From an uncultured Carnobacteriaceae bacterium (GTDB taxonomy: Bacteria > Bacillota > Bacilli > Lactobacillales > Aerococcaceae), in assembly GCA_938039195.1 (NCBI GenBank), contig CALHVK010000020.1:1-5431 (forward strand): DNA of 5,431 nucleotides, given 5' to 3'. Within the stretch, counting starts at the first letter, position 1. Each line of letters starts with the position of its first letter. Positions 5,394-5,431 of the stretch are shown in pieces. The notes below the pieces were generated by a model. It had not been told where the DNA came from. It worked only from the letters and a program-made list of their open reading frames with translations, and did not search any database. The position numbers were made by a program, and so were the translations under genes.

Positions 5394-5431
5394 GAATGCT
5401 CTTCGTTTTTCAATAAGCGATTCGCTATGTT
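5394..5431. other. Right edge of window, possible remains of a terminator hairpin
   Basis: After the repeat, CGAA (5393-5396) can pair with TTCG (5402-5405) followed by five T, and AGCG/CGCT (about 5417-5427) can form another small hairpin. These could be the right half of a terminator split by the repeat, or chance. The sequence ends before this can be judged. Confidence 0.3.

Overview
The window looks like a chromosomal housekeeping segment from a low-GC Gram-positive bacterium (Firmicutes). Evidence: A+T-rich DNA, strong GGAGG-type ribosome binding sites, T-tailed hairpin terminators, a lipoprotein signal peptide followed by a long Ser/Thr linker, and a glmS ribozyme leader. Lactobacillales (Enterococcaceae or Carnobacteriaceae) is my best guess, but the genus cannot be fixed from the sequence alone.

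Layout: (1) 38-67, a bidirectional terminator. (2) 87-842, minus strand, a VanY-type D-Ala-D-Ala carboxypeptidase lipoprotein, probably starting at a GTG three codons inside the longest ORF. (3) 843-1051, a divergent promoter region with an extended -10 promoter for guaB, a PurBox-like site and a perfect 14-bp palindrome. (4) 1052-2530, guaB (IMP dehydrogenase). (5) 2537-2733, a large cruciform: what looks like the guaB terminator hairpin with a 148-nt structured repeat in its loop. (6) 2734-3043, a gene-free stretch, G-rich at its end. (7) 3044-3323, a glmS leader with a good promoter (TTGTTT-17-TATGAT), a glmS self-cleaving ribozyme and a ribosome binding site. (8) 3324-5132, glmS. (9) 5133-5164, its terminator. 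(10) 5246-5393, a second copy of the 148-nt repeat in the same orientation.

The three genes have ordinary functions: the committed step of GMP synthesis (GuaB), the entry step to UDP-GlcNAc for the cell wall (GlmS, under ribozyme feedback by glucosamine-6-phosphate), and trimming of wall stem peptides (VanY-like). Each has its own promoter and terminator signals, so they are separate transcription units.

The notable item is the repeat pair. The two cores are exactly the same length (148 nt) and align without gaps at about 78% identity by my hand count. They share a multi-branched fold supported by at least five double compensatory base changes. Similarity stops at the GGAT/ATCC ends, but the flanking bases still pair with each other in both copies. 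This suggests either a miniature palindromic element that inserts into terminator hairpins (as described for the EFAR repeats of Enterococcus faecalis) or an unrecognised structured RNA family.
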